From assembly GCA_003194525.1 (NCBI GenBank), contig NBIV01000031.1, positions 310,001 to 374,000 of the forward strand: a stretch of DNA of 64,000 bases, in the 5' to 3' direction. This DNA is from Gracilariopsis chorda. Taxonomy: Eukaryota; Rhodophyta; Florideophyceae; Gracilariales; Gracilariaceae. This document shows, one piece after another, positions 46,171-58,863 of this stretch. The notes under the pieces were generated by a model. The model saw only the letters and a program-made list of their open reading frames with translations. It ran no database searches and was not told where the DNA came from. Both the position numbers and the translations under genes were made by a program. Numbering within the stretch: the first letter of the stretch is position 1; the number at the start of each line of letters is the position of its first letter.

Positions 46171-46640
46171 TTCTTTATAAGGCATTTCTAATCCATGTTT
46201 TCCTCCTTTTTTGTGTAGTGAATGTTTGCAGAACTTATAAAAAATGACCTTGAGAAAGTCAAACTAAGCTGCGCCTATACCTCCTCCTATTGTACACGAA
46301 TTCATTTCGTACAAGGTTTTTACTGATGCAAAAGGTTTCCACCGGTAGCAGTTAAGCTACAAAACTTTAGCATAGTTATAACCTCGTATTGTTTTCATCC
46401 AACGCAAAAAAATCAGAGTTGTTTGCGAAGGATGGCGTCAGAGTTAGACTTAGAGAGAGTCGCATTGCATTTCTCTCAATTACAACGCAACTCCGAATTG
46501 AGAATGCACTCGGTATTCCCCTTCCATTATGTTTACGAATAATTAAAAGATCGAGTCTATAAAGGAGTGGCCAGTGGCGCAGTTGGTGCTTTCTGCCGGC
46601 CACACACTTTTTATCGATCACGGGCTGTACAAATAATCGT
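46171..46640. other. Sequence after Copia copy B
   Basis: No gene is seen. Around 46568-46600 a GTGGCGCAGTTGGT block resembles a tRNA A box, but no B box follows. Confidence 0.35.
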
Positions 46641-48640
46641 AGCCTGCTTAGGGTTTGACGTTGTATCTTGAAACTCGATGAACCTTCTCATTGGATGTCG
46701 TTAGGGCTTTGCATGACTTTGTTTGTGTAATCGGGGGCAGTTCTTGCGAGTTTTTGAGATCATGCTGGTGGCTTTTGGGCTCTTGTGGCCCGTTTGGGCT
46801 TTTGAGGATGCTCTCTCTAATTTGATTTGCTGATAGATCCAAACGGATCTTTATATAGCTGCGTCAACGGCAGCGACGTTTTACTCTGCGTTGGTGGTTT
46901 GGGTCAGTAGAGTTGGCTTAGTTTAGGTTTATTTGCGACACGGGATCCGCCGGGCTCGACTCGGAAGAGATATGGAATGGAATGGGTCGCATATCGTGTG
47001 CCTGCGTGATTGCGCCAAACCGCTCACACTGACACGCAAGAAATGAGCTCAAAGATTTACTTTTCTGAAGGCCTTGAATAGCAACCATTGAGTGTGAAAA
47101 GAGCACCAACGTTGTGCGCCACTGAGGTCTGGATATGACCTATTCGAGACTCAGATATGCTGTCATGGCCTCGAGCTCGTTTGTATAGCCTTATGTCTCT
47201 ACCGGTGTACGAACGTCGTTGTCCAGTGTTTTCTTTCGACATAGTTTCTGGTGAAATTGTCTGGCTTAGGGTCAAACTCGGGGTCTGCTTCAAGTACAGC
47301 TGGGAGAGTTTCAATGGAGAACTCGGTGTGGACCAGCGCTCCTACAAACAGCGATGTGTCGAAGGAGAGAACTAATTGGGAAATTGGCTTCTTCAAAATC
47401 ACAACAGAGAGTCAAAGTAGGTGGGCTAATCTTTGTATTTCTTCTATTGCTTTGGTTTGGAGCACTGAGGATTTCCGTTTCTGTGCTCCGCTTTCTAAAA
47501 AGCGATATATGTTGAGCAGCGTAGAGATCAGCCGTGGGTTTCCGAGAGACCCTCAGATCGGTTTAGCAATGATGGAAGCCCATAGCTTGTCATTGATTTT
47601 TTCTGAGACTTTGGGGACACGGGCGTATCGAATTGTTTGCATTGATTTGAAAAGATATGGGTATGCATTGCGCTGGGCGAGGTCTACCCACCACCCTATG
47701 AATGGGATGAATTTTTCGGAGAGTTTCTCAAGGACACATGATTTGCTCGCCTTAATGGGAAGAGAGAATGCTCTGAACCTTTCGTGGCATAGACTTTGAA
47801 AAACAGGGCTACATTGCGCGGCTTCCGGTCGTTAAAGATCAGATTAATGTCTTATGTGATATGTAGGTAGAACGCATCGCCTGGCTTATGGGAAATAGAA
47901 TTACTCGGCTGCAAGGGCCAAAACGGTCAGGGAACGTTTTGGACATTGCGAATGGCTTAGAAAAATGCGGGATGCTTGCTTCATGATGTTCTGAGCTTGG
48001 CTGTGGGCGATGACGACTGCCCATTTATGACGCATTGGTAGAGTCTTCTGAAGAGGTCGTAGTGATATGTTCGAATTGGATGGAAGCGCGATTTCCTCAG
48101 ACATGCATTTAATAATCATGTCAGAGGAGAGCTCGGGCACATGCAAGGATTGGAAGGGAAAGAGTTTTGCTATTTCTAAAGGGAGAAGTATGTTACCTAA
48201 AATGTTCTCTATGTCCAAATACAAGGCGCAAAGCGCGTCTTCTGATGCAGTGCAATTTGTGAGGACATCTGGATACGGAAGGTAAGTTGGTCTATGTTCT
48301 GCATCGTTTCTTGATGTGTACAGAACGGTGATCTATCAATGTATTTACAGAATGGTGTTTTTAAGTTATGCTTGTGATCAGCCCCCAAAGTGAATATTCT
48401 GGTAGACCAAGTAATTCAGTTGGCGGCGTATCCTTTTGGAACTGTTATGCGTTTATGTTTCGTCGGTACAATGGTGAAACAGTTGTGATGGAGAAGCTGG
48501 ATATGACGTGCTTGGTGCTTCATTATGTGCAGCTGTACCCAGTGAGATGCTAGGGACTTCATGATGGTAGCTCTTCTGCGTTGTGATCTAGGTTTGCTGG
48601 ATTTGAAACTTCGCAAACCCGTGTTTTGCCACAGACGTGG
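46641..48640 (-). other. Unexplained minus-strand coding-like stretch
   Basis: Several adjoining minus-strand open segments look like parts of one longer protein. One can be read from about 48400 through 47901: it includes LCALYLDIENI, EIAKLFPFQSLHV and HKWAVVIAHSQAQNI. Others are at 47199-47402 (SQLVLSFDTSLFVGALVHTE) and 47057-47314. Frames change between pieces. The opposite strand at 47251-47799 is open for 183 codons with no recognisable domain. I do not recognise the family. A relic of another transposable element, or a decayed host gene, would both fit. Confidence 0.35.
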
Positions 48641-51325
48641 CTCTGTAGGGTCTTGGTTTGCCAGAGAGGTTGCTCCGTTAGGACGTTATTGTTCAAATTA
48701 TTGATTCACTGGGGCGTGATAGTGAAAGCTGTTGTATTGCTAGGTAGTAATAGGGTCGCGTCCAAACCAGCTTTGAAGTTGGTGTTGGTGGATGGAGGGG
48801 AAGGCCAAACTGTTACTAATTGATGTATGTTCGATAAAAGAACAGAAAAATGCAGCCTGGGTAGCAAAGAACTGTAGTAAAACGCTGGTACGGTGGTATG
48901 GTACAGCGGTTTGAGTTTAGTTGCGTAAATAAATAAACAGGTTGAGATATGCACGCAAAGATAGATAACGCGAAGGCAACCAGCGCAGAATTTTGCTCCG
49001 TGATAATTATGAAGTGTTTCAAGCTTGTATTGTTTTCACAGCTTCTCTGAGGATGGCGACGGGCGTCATAGAGTCGAGCGATCTGTTGCAGAAGAAAGAA
49101 TCGCAAAAGCAATAACAGCCATTTCAATGATGATGATGCGCGACGACGGAGATGTGGAAGACGGATTTACAGCACGACTTCCATTACCTTTTCCTAGTCA
49201 TTCTACCCTTTACGTAACTGCCAATAGAAACTACATTGCCATTCGGTCAGTTGCCACTGGCAAACGCGATAGATGTGGCCTATATTTTAATATGGTTTCC
49301 CAATTTGCAAACTGGAGTACCGTTTTAATTGTGAGGTTATGCAGATGAAAATTCTATGAGTGTCATGTTGCACGATTTCACGACACCACACGACAAAAGC
49401 GCGTTTTGTACCCTTCTTTGCCAGAGAGTAGCTTGAAAATAAATATTCTTAGCTCGAGAGTACCAGCATTGGCGTGCAATGCCAATAGATAGTAGGTCGA
49501 ATGGCATTAATAGCAAAGTGAGTACTGCCGCGGTAGGCATAAGAATTGCACCACCTTGAATAAGGCAAGGCGGAAGTAGATGATGTTAAAAGGGTACAAA
49601 TGGCAGTGTTCCACTAGCAGCGGTAGAGAGGAACAATGGTGAGAACAGATGCGCTACCAAAAACTTAGGTATAGCGCAGTAGAGATACAAGCATCTTCAC
49701 TGAACACGCAAAAACAAAACCTTAGGTCTAGTGCGTGGCTTGGAACAAACTAATACGATGGCTGATCTTGTAGCAGATCGAGGCAGCCGAGTTACTCACG
49801 ATTTGCAGGAGACCAAGCTGCAAGGTTAGAGAAGAACATTGGAGTAGTGTTGGAGCCAAGGAGAAGCAGACAGCTCTAAGAGAAGATAAGGTCGTCAAAG
49901 AAAGGAGAAGTGGGCTTGCCCGAGTCGGCTTAGAATACACCGAATAAGTGCTTTTATATATGAGTAACCTCTAGTTCAGCATACTAGATCTAGGTAATAT
50001 CTCATAAAAACCTGTCAGGGGACACTTTCTTGCCATAAAAAGCAGCTTGGCAAATGCACTGTCTGTTTTAGGGTATCTTGTGTCTATATAGCACCCTTCG
50101 ATGTCACTTTCCAGCTTCAATTCTCTTGTTCCATCAAAGACATGATGGCGCAGCCAGTTACAAGCTCTATCATTTGCGAGATGACGGAAGATTCTAGTTT
50201 GTCACATCATTCCGTTCCAGACTACCCGTTCAATGATATGGATGCTGAAGAGTCCGAGGACACGCATCCAGTCATGCCGGCAGCTACTGCACAAGATGAT
50301 AGCGATGGAATCCTTTCCAGCAAAAGGGTGTTTGGTTAGTGCAACTATTCACTAGTAGAGTTGGAGGAAACACTGCGTCGCATATCTGCAAACAAGACCA
50401 CAATGGAAATCCAGCATACCAAGATCAACGACATTATCCCCCAGGCCCCCACTTTATAGGTGTGCGGACTATTGACTTGCCTGGTATTTGCGGCAAACTG
50501 TTGCAGTTTGAAAATCGTTGCTCTACTGCATCTGCTTCTACCTTTTAGTCGGTACCCGTCTACACAAGTAGAATTCCTTCCTCAATTCTTGCCAAATTAC
50601 TATTCTCTCTGGCAGCGCAAGGCTGACTGGGGTACGGTTTGGGGGTGGGGCGCAGTGAAGCGAACAGGCGGGCACGACGAGGCGCTGCAGGAGGCAGTGG
50701 TGGCACTGAGGGTAGTAACAGCTGTTTGGAGCATGGGCTGACACATAGGGAGGCAGTCGGTCGTTTTTAGTCACATCGCTCGCAGCATAAATGAGCGGAA
50801 TCGGGAGTGGGGGCGAGGACGACGAGCCAGCCTCCAGGCGGCCATAGTCGAGTCACGGCGAACGTCACTCTGTTCCATGGGAGCCCTCGGCGGTGGCGGG
50901 TGCGTTTGTGATGGAAACAGGCGAGAAGGAGTGGGTCTGAAATGAGATTAAATCTCATACATAATGCCTCTATCGCCCATGACATTTAGGGCAAAAATTA
51001 GGGGGGGTGAACTGCATGACAGACTCTGCAGCTATTCATACGTTCTTCACTAAGTACTCTACAACAGAATTCTGTAAGCAAGGAAAACGCATAATATATT
51101 ACTCAGTCCCACTATCATGTAGACAGTTCTGCGTCCGATTCATAATCTTTTATCCTTACTAATCTTTCCACTTTCACAACACACGAAACTTGATATGCAT
51201 TCTAAGTGCTCTCTCATCATTCATCCAAAAACATTCTCGCTGCATTCTAGTAGAAAATATGCCCGTATAACAAGTTCACCTATCAGACGTCACCACCACA
51301 TGGTTTCAGCCCATCAACCTATCTA
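48641..51325. other. Unassigned stretch before the third Harbinger element
   Basis: I see no gene I can support. Short open frames occur at 49025-49348 and 50142-50339 on the plus strand, and elsewhere, without family motifs. A GC-rich patch lies near 50620-50930. The right end at about 51000-51325 may contain the left end of the Harbinger element. Confidence 0.35.
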
Positions 51326-52190
51326 TTGAAATCATACAACCAATACAATCGTCACTACAACATCTACCATCATGCATTTTTGAGAACTCAGCTTATTGTC
51401 AGAACGATTTTCGAAGATATATTTGACAATACAACTAGTCAAGAGTGTCTGTCACAGTTTAAATTTTTGAAACAAGATTTGGTTAGGCTAGAGCCAGTCC
51501 TAAGAATAACCTATGAATACACAACTGATCAGAACAGATACAGAACCAATTCACTTCTCACAACAAGTGTAATACTTAGCAGAATTGAATCGCCATATCA
51601 ATGGACTGATAACGAAGTTTTCTTTCCAAAACATGCTTCACAATTGAGTGAAATATTCTGGGAAGCAATAAACAGCATCCTTCAAGAACATGAAGAAGTT
51701 GAGACTGGGTCTCTGGGTTGCTACTACATCGCTAGAAACGCAGCGCGATGAATATATTCAGTAGAACTAGAAACAGGATCATTGGATCACTGTATTGGAT
51801 TCATAGATGTTACAGTGCTGAAGATCGCAAGAACAAGGAACGATGGACTTCAAATTTTTGTCAATGTTGGGCACAGAAGGGCGCATGCCCTCATGTTTCA
51901 AGCGATGATTACGCCCGATGGTATCATTATGCATTATGAATGCCTACGGCTCTGTAGAAGGACGCCGACATGATTGGACTCTGTAAGTTAGGTTGGAATT
52001 GGAAAAACAGCTTGAACGTGCACTTATGGTAGAAGACAAGCAGTATTGCATGTATGGGGAATGTGCCTACCACGAAAAGGACTCTTACAAGTCCCAATCC
52101 AAAGGCCTGCGCTCAGCGACGATCAGAATGCCTACAATGCTGAGATGGCTGCTGGGCGCATACTGGTAGAGTGGGGTTTCAAATAAGTGA
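51326..52190 (+). pseudogene. Third PIF/Harbinger transposase, fragmented
   Basis: An N-terminal open segment (51326-51751, 141 residues) is followed in another frame by CIGFIDVTVLKIARTR and the helix region VNVGHRRAHALMFQAMITPD (51782-51973), which contain the DDE_Tnp_4 block with the first Asp; GFIDGT is the usual form. Around 51935-51975, in a further frame, a VEGRRHDWTL block follows, as in other Harbinger transposases. The C-terminal part is not clear. Frames change at least twice. The minus-strand accessory gene faces it at 52300-53450. Confidence 0.75.
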
Positions 52191-52299
52191 AGCGGTACTG
52201 GAGTATAACAGAATTTCTGAGAAAGCTGAGATTTATGCAGACATCTCTTGGTTCTCTCTACCTTACTGCACTTTTACCCATAAACGTGCGAACGGGCTT

Positions 52300-53450
52300 C
52301 AACGGAAACCATATATCAAAGTAATTTGATTGCAGGCCTCTGTCTCTGGTCGCATAGTTTTCTTCAAAAGGCATAACTTGAACAGATCAGTCCGATTGGC
52401 CAATTCAAGTGGCCCATTGTCATCTGAGTCCAATGCGTGTGATGCTTTCTTGTCGGGAGATGTGCCGTCTACTCCTAAATTTCCGGTAAAAAGCTCCAGT
52501 GTAGGGTCCGGATGTACTGCGGGACTATTCGTCGTCGATTTGAACCCACTGATGACTTCCACCATAGTCTGACGCTTCTGTAGTTTACGTTTCTGCGCTT
52601 CCCGCCTTTCTTGCGATCGCTATTCCCTGTCTGGCACACCTTCTTTTCGAGCTGCTTCAACAGGTTCCCTCTCTAGTTTGAGTTTCTCCTCCTCTATAGT
52701 CAATCACTGGTTATCGCCTCGCTCAATAGCTGCCTTAAACGCTGAAGTCTCGTCCCCTAGAAAAACTGATGCCAACGAGGGATTCTTTTTCGTCGTCTTG
52801 AGTTGAGGCTCATCTTTACTTTCTGCGATATCATAACTCCCAGCAAGAGCTTCGTTTCGACGTGCAGCCCACTCTATAATCAGCGCACCCTGTCTTTCCT
52901 TCCTCTCATCTAGTTCTACTTTCTTCCTCTTCTTATCAACAAGAGCCTCAACCAAATCGTCTCTGGCTTCTTTCAATATGCCAAAGAGTTCTTCTAGCTC
53001 TCCCATCTCACCACTGAAATCATTCATTTTTGCTTTGATAGCTTCCAGTGTTTCTTTTTTTTCTTGCAATCGCTCGTATCTGTCGTGAATAGAATTCCAT
53101 GTCACCAAGTGTTTCATGAATTTTCCACCAGTAATCTTTACGGCGGCTATCTCGAATCGTTCTTTGGCTTTGCCATTAAGAGCTACGTGTGACTTTGCTG
53201 CAGCGATTTATCGGACGATTACGAGATCATCCTCTTTGGAGAATCTGATCGTGGGCTTGGAAGCTTTTAAAGGTGTAGATGTTGGCATTGGGTTTGATGG
53301 GGTCACTGGCGTATCGGAAGGATTGCCAAGCAGCTGTGGGACTGTTGTTGTGAAGGAACATGGTTCGAAGGCTTTCGATGGTCGTTTGTCTGCCATATTT
53401 GTGTGTCTTCGAACTAGCAGATTGAGGTAGAGGAACGTGAGATAGGTCAA
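52300..53450 (-). pseudogene. Harbinger accessory (SANT-like) protein, third element, broken
   Basis: Coding signal runs from 53450 leftward in two or more frames. It reads PTIRFSKEDDLVIVR, a helix equivalent to the SRFTTAQDLIIAREV block of the 35472-36302 protein, then a stop and frame change, then TWNSIHDRYERLQEKKE and FSGEMGELEELFGILKEARD (52704-53117). The shared FSG-x-GEMGEL core and the spacing show that the two proteins are relatives. The downstream coiled tail at 52299-52565 is in yet another frame. It resembles a degenerate copy of the same partner gene. Confidence 0.68.
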
Positions 53451-54876
53451 AGCTGGTATTTACGTGATTTCACTATACTGCAATTTTCACTTTTTGAGAA
53501 TGACAGATTTCAGTAAGCCATATGACAGCATTGACAACTACAAACGTGTATGTTATTCTTACTTACCAAGTTTCAAAAGCATTATATACCTAGTGTGGCC
53601 CAGTACCATTCTCGAAAGCTACATTTGGCACAGGAAATGGTAATGTAAACAGAGAAACAATGTTTATTTAGCCATTCGCATTCAAACGGCTATATCAATA
53701 ACGGGCTTCAAGAACTGATTAAGATGATGTGAAAAATGTCACACAACGTTCTAGATGAGCTTTGAGACCTCGACATCTCTGCCATGCCCACCAAACCACC
53801 TCAAGAGGGCCAGGGGGAACTATGGACCAAGACACCCTCCTCACTTTAAACGTTCGTCACATCCTCATAGCCTCTAGGACAAGTTCGGCGGCGTACTGGA
53901 AGTAGTACAGTGCAATAGTTTGCCCCTTTCTACTGCGTTGAATCGACATTTCAAGCAGGCGCCTCTTCTTTGAAATTCTCTGACCTAACTATCGTGCATT
54001 TTGTGAAGCAATATGCTTAAGCGGGAAATCCTCTCAAGGTGTTTGCAGCCTTGCTCTCTTGTTAGGTACACGCAGCGACAAGGCCCTCCGTACCACACGG
54101 TGTTCGGTTGTAAAACCGAGGTGGGTTCCTGCTCTACAAACGGAAGAGATACCGAGATTCGGGTTACCAGCTGGTCAAAGAAGTGCACAGGTCCGTGTGA
54201 GTGGTGTTCCAGTCCACGCAGAATCCACAAAGAGAAAATGGAGAAAAGAGGAGAAACCAAAAGGGAAGGTACAAACCGGCGAGTCGTGCGGAGAGCGAAA
54301 GAGGCAGGGCAGTAGGGGGTGTTGCTTGTTCAGCCAGCACGGCAAAACGCAATACTAAGTCGAACGGCTATCTGATTCCGCAATAAAAAGTAACCAAAAC
54401 GGTAAAAACAGTGAACAATGGGCAAACCAACGATGTAAGACAGATCAGAGGTCCTTGCTGATACTGTGCGAGTGAGTACAACGAGACCGAACGCGGTGAA
54501 ACCCAAGCAGGAGTTGGTCAATTTGAGCAGGCGATAAACTCAGAGCCGAGTAACAACTTGTCTTTACTTCAGGGTGAAACGGCATGGACGTCCTCCCTTA
54601 AGTATTATTGGGTCACAATAAATTAAGAATAGTACTACTGTGATGGGCCATATTTGTGGTGCACACACTTGTGTCACTTTGCGGCACTGCCGGCCATGGC
54701 ACAACAAGACACTTGTAAATCATGCCAACCATGAATAATATCCGTACACTTTCCTCGCGTCCATCTGTTCCAGATACCACTGAAAACAACGACAAAGGTT
54801 CCAAAAATACCAATTAAAATTCATATCGAAGTTCACCCAATATTTCCGAGGGTCCAATCATACCTGAGTCGAACTG
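53451..54876. other. Unassigned stretch between Harbinger and pogo-like relics
   Basis: No gene is supported. An open frame at 54013-54315 on the plus strand encodes 100 residues rich in Arg/Lys and Cys but has no family motif. The rest is AT-rich spacer. Confidence 0.35.
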
Positions 54877-56077
54877 ATGCCACGTAGGTATTGCATCATT
54901 CATCATCCACCTCGCCTAGAGGGTTTGCGCGCACGCACTGCCGTATACGTTCCGACGCAATCTCTTTGCAAATTGTTTCTTTTGAATGCTCCGATCTCTT
55001 GTTTAATGGCATTGAAGAATGACAAGCTGCGGGTGCTCTCGGTGTTCCAACTTCTTGAACTCTTTCTTTTCTATCTCATATGCACACTTTTCCGCCGTTG
55101 CCTCAGCTTTCTTACACTCACCAATTCTTCCTTATTCTTTGCGCGTTTTCTCCGCTAATCCATCTTTCTCTGCTTTCTACTTCTCTTCTTCTGCCGCCCT
55201 CCTTTTGCGTATCTGCTCTCCGTGTGTCACCTAATCGCCAGGGACTCCAGCTTCGTACAGATTTGCTGTCCCTGCTTTGCCGTTTCTTTATTGATTTCCC
55301 CGATATTTGCCATGATCTTGTGCATAAGAATGCTGTTTACAGTGTTTTACTTCTTCAGCATGGTCTGAATCTGTTGTATCTTTGCAGGTAAACCCCGTGT
55401 CCTTCCATAATGGTCTTCATTTCGTTAAACAAAGACTGGTCCGACTTGCGCCCTCGCACACCCAGTAGACATGAAGCAACGGTAACGTCTTGAAATGGTT
55501 TTGATTCTTCTCAAACGCTTTCGATCTGCTCATCTGTGAAAGGCTTGTATTTATTAGCAAAATGTTTTTGGAACGGAAACGTACCAGTCACCTTGAATGA
55601 CGTCTGTACGAGCTCGAGAGTGATGGTTTGCCAGGCATGAACTGCAAATGCCAGAGTGAAGTACACTCTTGTAGAATCAAAGCAGCCCTGTTCACAGAAC
55701 TCTTTTGTTATCTCTCGTATGAGCTCATGGAAGGGTTTTTTGATTATATGGTCGGAAGGCCGGGGTATAAAAGACGCGTTAGTGGCATTGATTACGGAAT
55801 CCATCAAGTTTCGAAAGTAGTACTCAATATAACTTGGATGCCTTCTAGATGAGTAGCAGTTGAGAACAACCATAAAAGCCTTGTCTACGTTTATAGTTTG
55901 TGGTGCTGTATGGTGAACATGCTGAACGAATGAGTGCAGAGTAGGGCATTCCATTGAACAGTTATCGGTTATAGTAGTGCAAAAATCTAATGAAAACACC
56001 CCTGCTTGCTTAAGGCGCTTATATAACTCTAACAGGAGGATGAGGTAGATGACTCCAAACTTGGCTTTGCCAGTCAT
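54877..56077 (-). pseudogene. Second pogo-like (DDE_1) transposase, broken
   Basis: At 55511-56077 the minus-strand frame includes MVVLNCYSSRRHPSYIEYY and IKKPFHELIREI, which fit the DDE_1 blocks around the second and third acidic residues, followed by AWQTITLELVQTSFKVTGTFPF, the conserved helical stretch near the end. The downstream part (55230-54900, minus) can be read in shifted frames as a long Glu/Lys/Arg-rich coiled tail (EKDGLAEKTRKE, EIEKKEFKKLEHRE), the same tail type as in the first pogo-like copy. The N-terminal DNA-binding part is missing here. Confidence 0.65.
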
Positions 56078-57308
56078 CGTTAATTTTTTCCGGCAGTTAT
56101 AAAGAATTTAGAAGTAAACTAGTTTGCTTTAAGTGCAGTACTAACAGCAGTTAGGTGATTGATAGCACCTTAAGTTGACGTACCACCTCTATGTCCACCA
56201 TTTTTACTCTCGCGCGAAGTTAATACTTTTGCCTACTTGCGTAGCGTGCAATCAACTGCTGTCTCATTCAGATTTTACAGTAGATGTGCATAAAAGAGAA
56301 TTACCGCGTGCAAGACCTAACCTGAATCCAGTGCTATGATAAAAATGTAAATTGGTCTGTAGTTTTTGGCTTTAAGTTTAACAGACTCTAATATCTCTGT
56401 GCCTTTGTACAAAATGTCCATGATTTGCGCAAGATAAGCTCGGATAACCTCATTATCGGAAAACCGTTTTCATAGCCTTTTATTTGGACCTTCAGAAGTC
56501 CCTCGTGATAAAACATGTGTAACCTCAGGCTTTTCTAGAGCTAAAAATCGCTTTGCTACCAACTTTAGTCTTTGTATGGTAAAAATGGCTTTGTTTGGCT
56601 TCATTACACGCGCTCGCTTGAACAGCGCAAATCATAAGGGTTTTCATACAAAAAAGAAAAATCATTGTATTTATTTGTATCAATTTCATGTTGAAGGCAT
56701 TAGAATTTGCCGTTGAATACCAGAGTTGCCATTCCTGGTTTGCGGATGGCATGGCCTAAATTTGGAAGTTTGAAGGAACAAAGATGGTTATGCAATTGAA
56801 TAGGAAGTTTCTTATCTCGTTTCTAATACTCTGCCGCTTGCTTCCGCGCCCAGGGAGACATCATGCTTTTCTGACAGATCTTAGTCCTGCACAGCGCTGA
56901 AGCTTGATCCTCGCTGCATATGGGCTACTACTCGGGCACGGTGGCATTTATGGTTAGATTGTAGGGTTGGATGATACCTTTGTACGCTGTCTTTCGCGAG
57001 AGAGCTTTCTACACTTCTTGCTGCTGCTGGTCTCTGAGCTATGGCTGGGGGTTTGGGTTGTAAGCAAAGGGGTGGGAAATCGTTCAATATATCCCCCTGT
57101 CCATAATTAGGTTTTTGAGAAGGGTACATACAGTGCGTGTCAACAGTGTAAGACCAGCCACTCAGAACGGCAGGCATAGAGGAAACAATTCAAACCAGCA
57201 GCCACTTGAAGCTGTTTAGAACTTTAGTTTAATATAATAAAAAGTTTATACAGATCAGAAGTACTTCCTCTGAAATGTATAGAAAGTATTGCAGAGTAAG
57301 CCATAAAT
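56078..57308. other. AT-rich spacer before the second Tc1-like relic
   Basis: No gene is recognised. Open frames at 56525-56752 and 56881-57177 (minus) have no family motif. Confidence 0.4.
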
Positions 57309-58483
57309 ATAGGACCAAAACAATTCCGCTCACATTTGCCCCCAATTGGAACGATAGCAAACAGTCCATTGTTCCAAAATGCTTCCTAAACATCTCCCTC
57401 GTTCTCTCAGTTTTATTGCAGAGCTGTGGAAGAAGTACATCATGCCTCGTGGATGCTCTATTATCGAAGAAGAGAAAGGAGCGATTGTGGCTCTCAGCCA
57501 ACAAAACCTTAAGCGCAGCGAGATTCCTCCAATCATCAAGCGCTCTAAAGCTGATGTACCAAAACTTTTAAAGGCCTCAGGAACGTACGGTACCACAAAA
57601 TAGAATTAGAGGCCACAAGAACTCACTCATTTTTGCCGATAAACGAAGGCTGTTTCTACAAGCAAAGAAAACCGTTGAGAGTACTTTAGTGCTCAAAAGG
57701 ATTCTGCAACTCTCTGTATCAACGTTTACTACTCGTCTTGCGTTGAAATCAAACAACTGGTTTGTTCAAAAGAAGCCGAAAAAAACTTTCTTTCTAATAC
57801 CCGATCAAAAAATATTTCGTCAAAAATTGGCTACAGGACACGTCAGACGGAGCGCTATAAAGTAGTGCAAAGATATTTTTCTGGATGAGAAAAAGTTTAC
57901 CGTAAACGGTTTGGATGGCTTTGCATCGTAATTGCATGCCGTTGGTTCAATACAGTGTTTTTTCTAAATGACAAAAAGGAGGAGGTAGAATCATGGTTGC
58001 AGGCTATTATTCCTACTTTATTAGAGGTTTTTTGGTTGTCGTGAATGGGAATTAGGACTCTAAGAAGTATACGAAGCCACTTAATGGTTCATTTATTGGA
58101 CTGGGCTGCTATAAAACAAGGAGAATTGTAGGTCTTACAGATAACTGTCAAAATCATGTATCGAAGCACTTAAAAAACTGGTTTGCTTCAAAAGACATTT
58201 CTTTATTAGACTGACCTATTTTTTCGCCAGATATAAATCCAATTGAAAACATATGGGCTATACTAGCGCGACGTGTGTAGTACAATGCACCCCAGTTTAG
58301 CTCCTTGGTAGAGCGAAAAGAAACAATTTTTACCGAGTGGAATAAGCTTAGTGATGAGGTACTGCAGGCTCATATCGACAGCATGCAGCGTCGCTGCATT
58401 GCTTTACTCACTGCCCAAGGTGCGAAAACTAAGTATTGACTGTGTAGTGTAGCCTAAGATATGCAGCAATAAAGTGGTCCTAT
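57309..58483 (+). pseudogene. Second Tc1/mariner-like relic with short inverted repeats
   Basis: A helix-turn-helix N-terminal part is encoded at 57440-57603 (GCSIIEEEKGAIVALSQQNL). The frame then stops, but coding blocks continue: LATGHVRRSAIK, FLDEKKFTVNGLDGF (first catalytic Asp block, near 57880), and INPIENIWAILARRV near 58230 (last acidic residue block). The C-terminus ends GAKTKY, like GATKY in the 511-1548 relic. Short inverted repeats carry TATAGGACCA at 57309 and its complement near 58477, so the element is about 1.17 kb. Many stops show decay. Confidence 0.8.
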
Positions 58484-58863
58484 ACTTTTGATTGGTAAAA
58501 AGCAGTGTTTTATTGATATTAGTCTACTCTAATGCTTTTTAGTTCATTACGAGCACCATTTGCTTGCTTTAGAGTGGAGGTTAGAGGAAATGGGGAATTG
58601 GCGTGAGGATTATGACTGGTGTTTTGTACATGACCGGTCTTATATTTTTGACGCGGACTGTATGCAGTCATTCCAAATTGTTTCGGTCCTGACGGCCTGG
58701 GTCAACGTTCACACACGTGTTCACTCGACAGTGTTTGGTCAACAAGTCTTAGCTTCGCGACAGATGTACCAAGAGTATTAGTTTGCCATCTCCGAGTCGG
58801 CTCGCAAGCTCTCCGAGGTCAATTCTCCATTCACCTAAGAACTTCAGAGGCTTAGGGGAAGAC
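58484..58863. promoter_or_regulatory. Upstream region of the SUZ12-like gene
   Basis: This spacer between the Tc1-like relic and the ATG at 58864 should hold the promoter. A 73-codon open frame at 58560-58781 has no family motif. I see no strong core promoter element. Confidence 0.4.

Noticed and set aside
46560..46625. tRNA gene suggested by GTGGCGCAGTTGGT
   Set aside because: No B box, no acceptor stem and no anticodon arm can be formed.
54013..54315. Cys- and Arg-rich 100-residue plus-strand frame as a host gene
   Set aside because: No domain, overlapping frames on both strands, and it lies within transposon-rich sequence.
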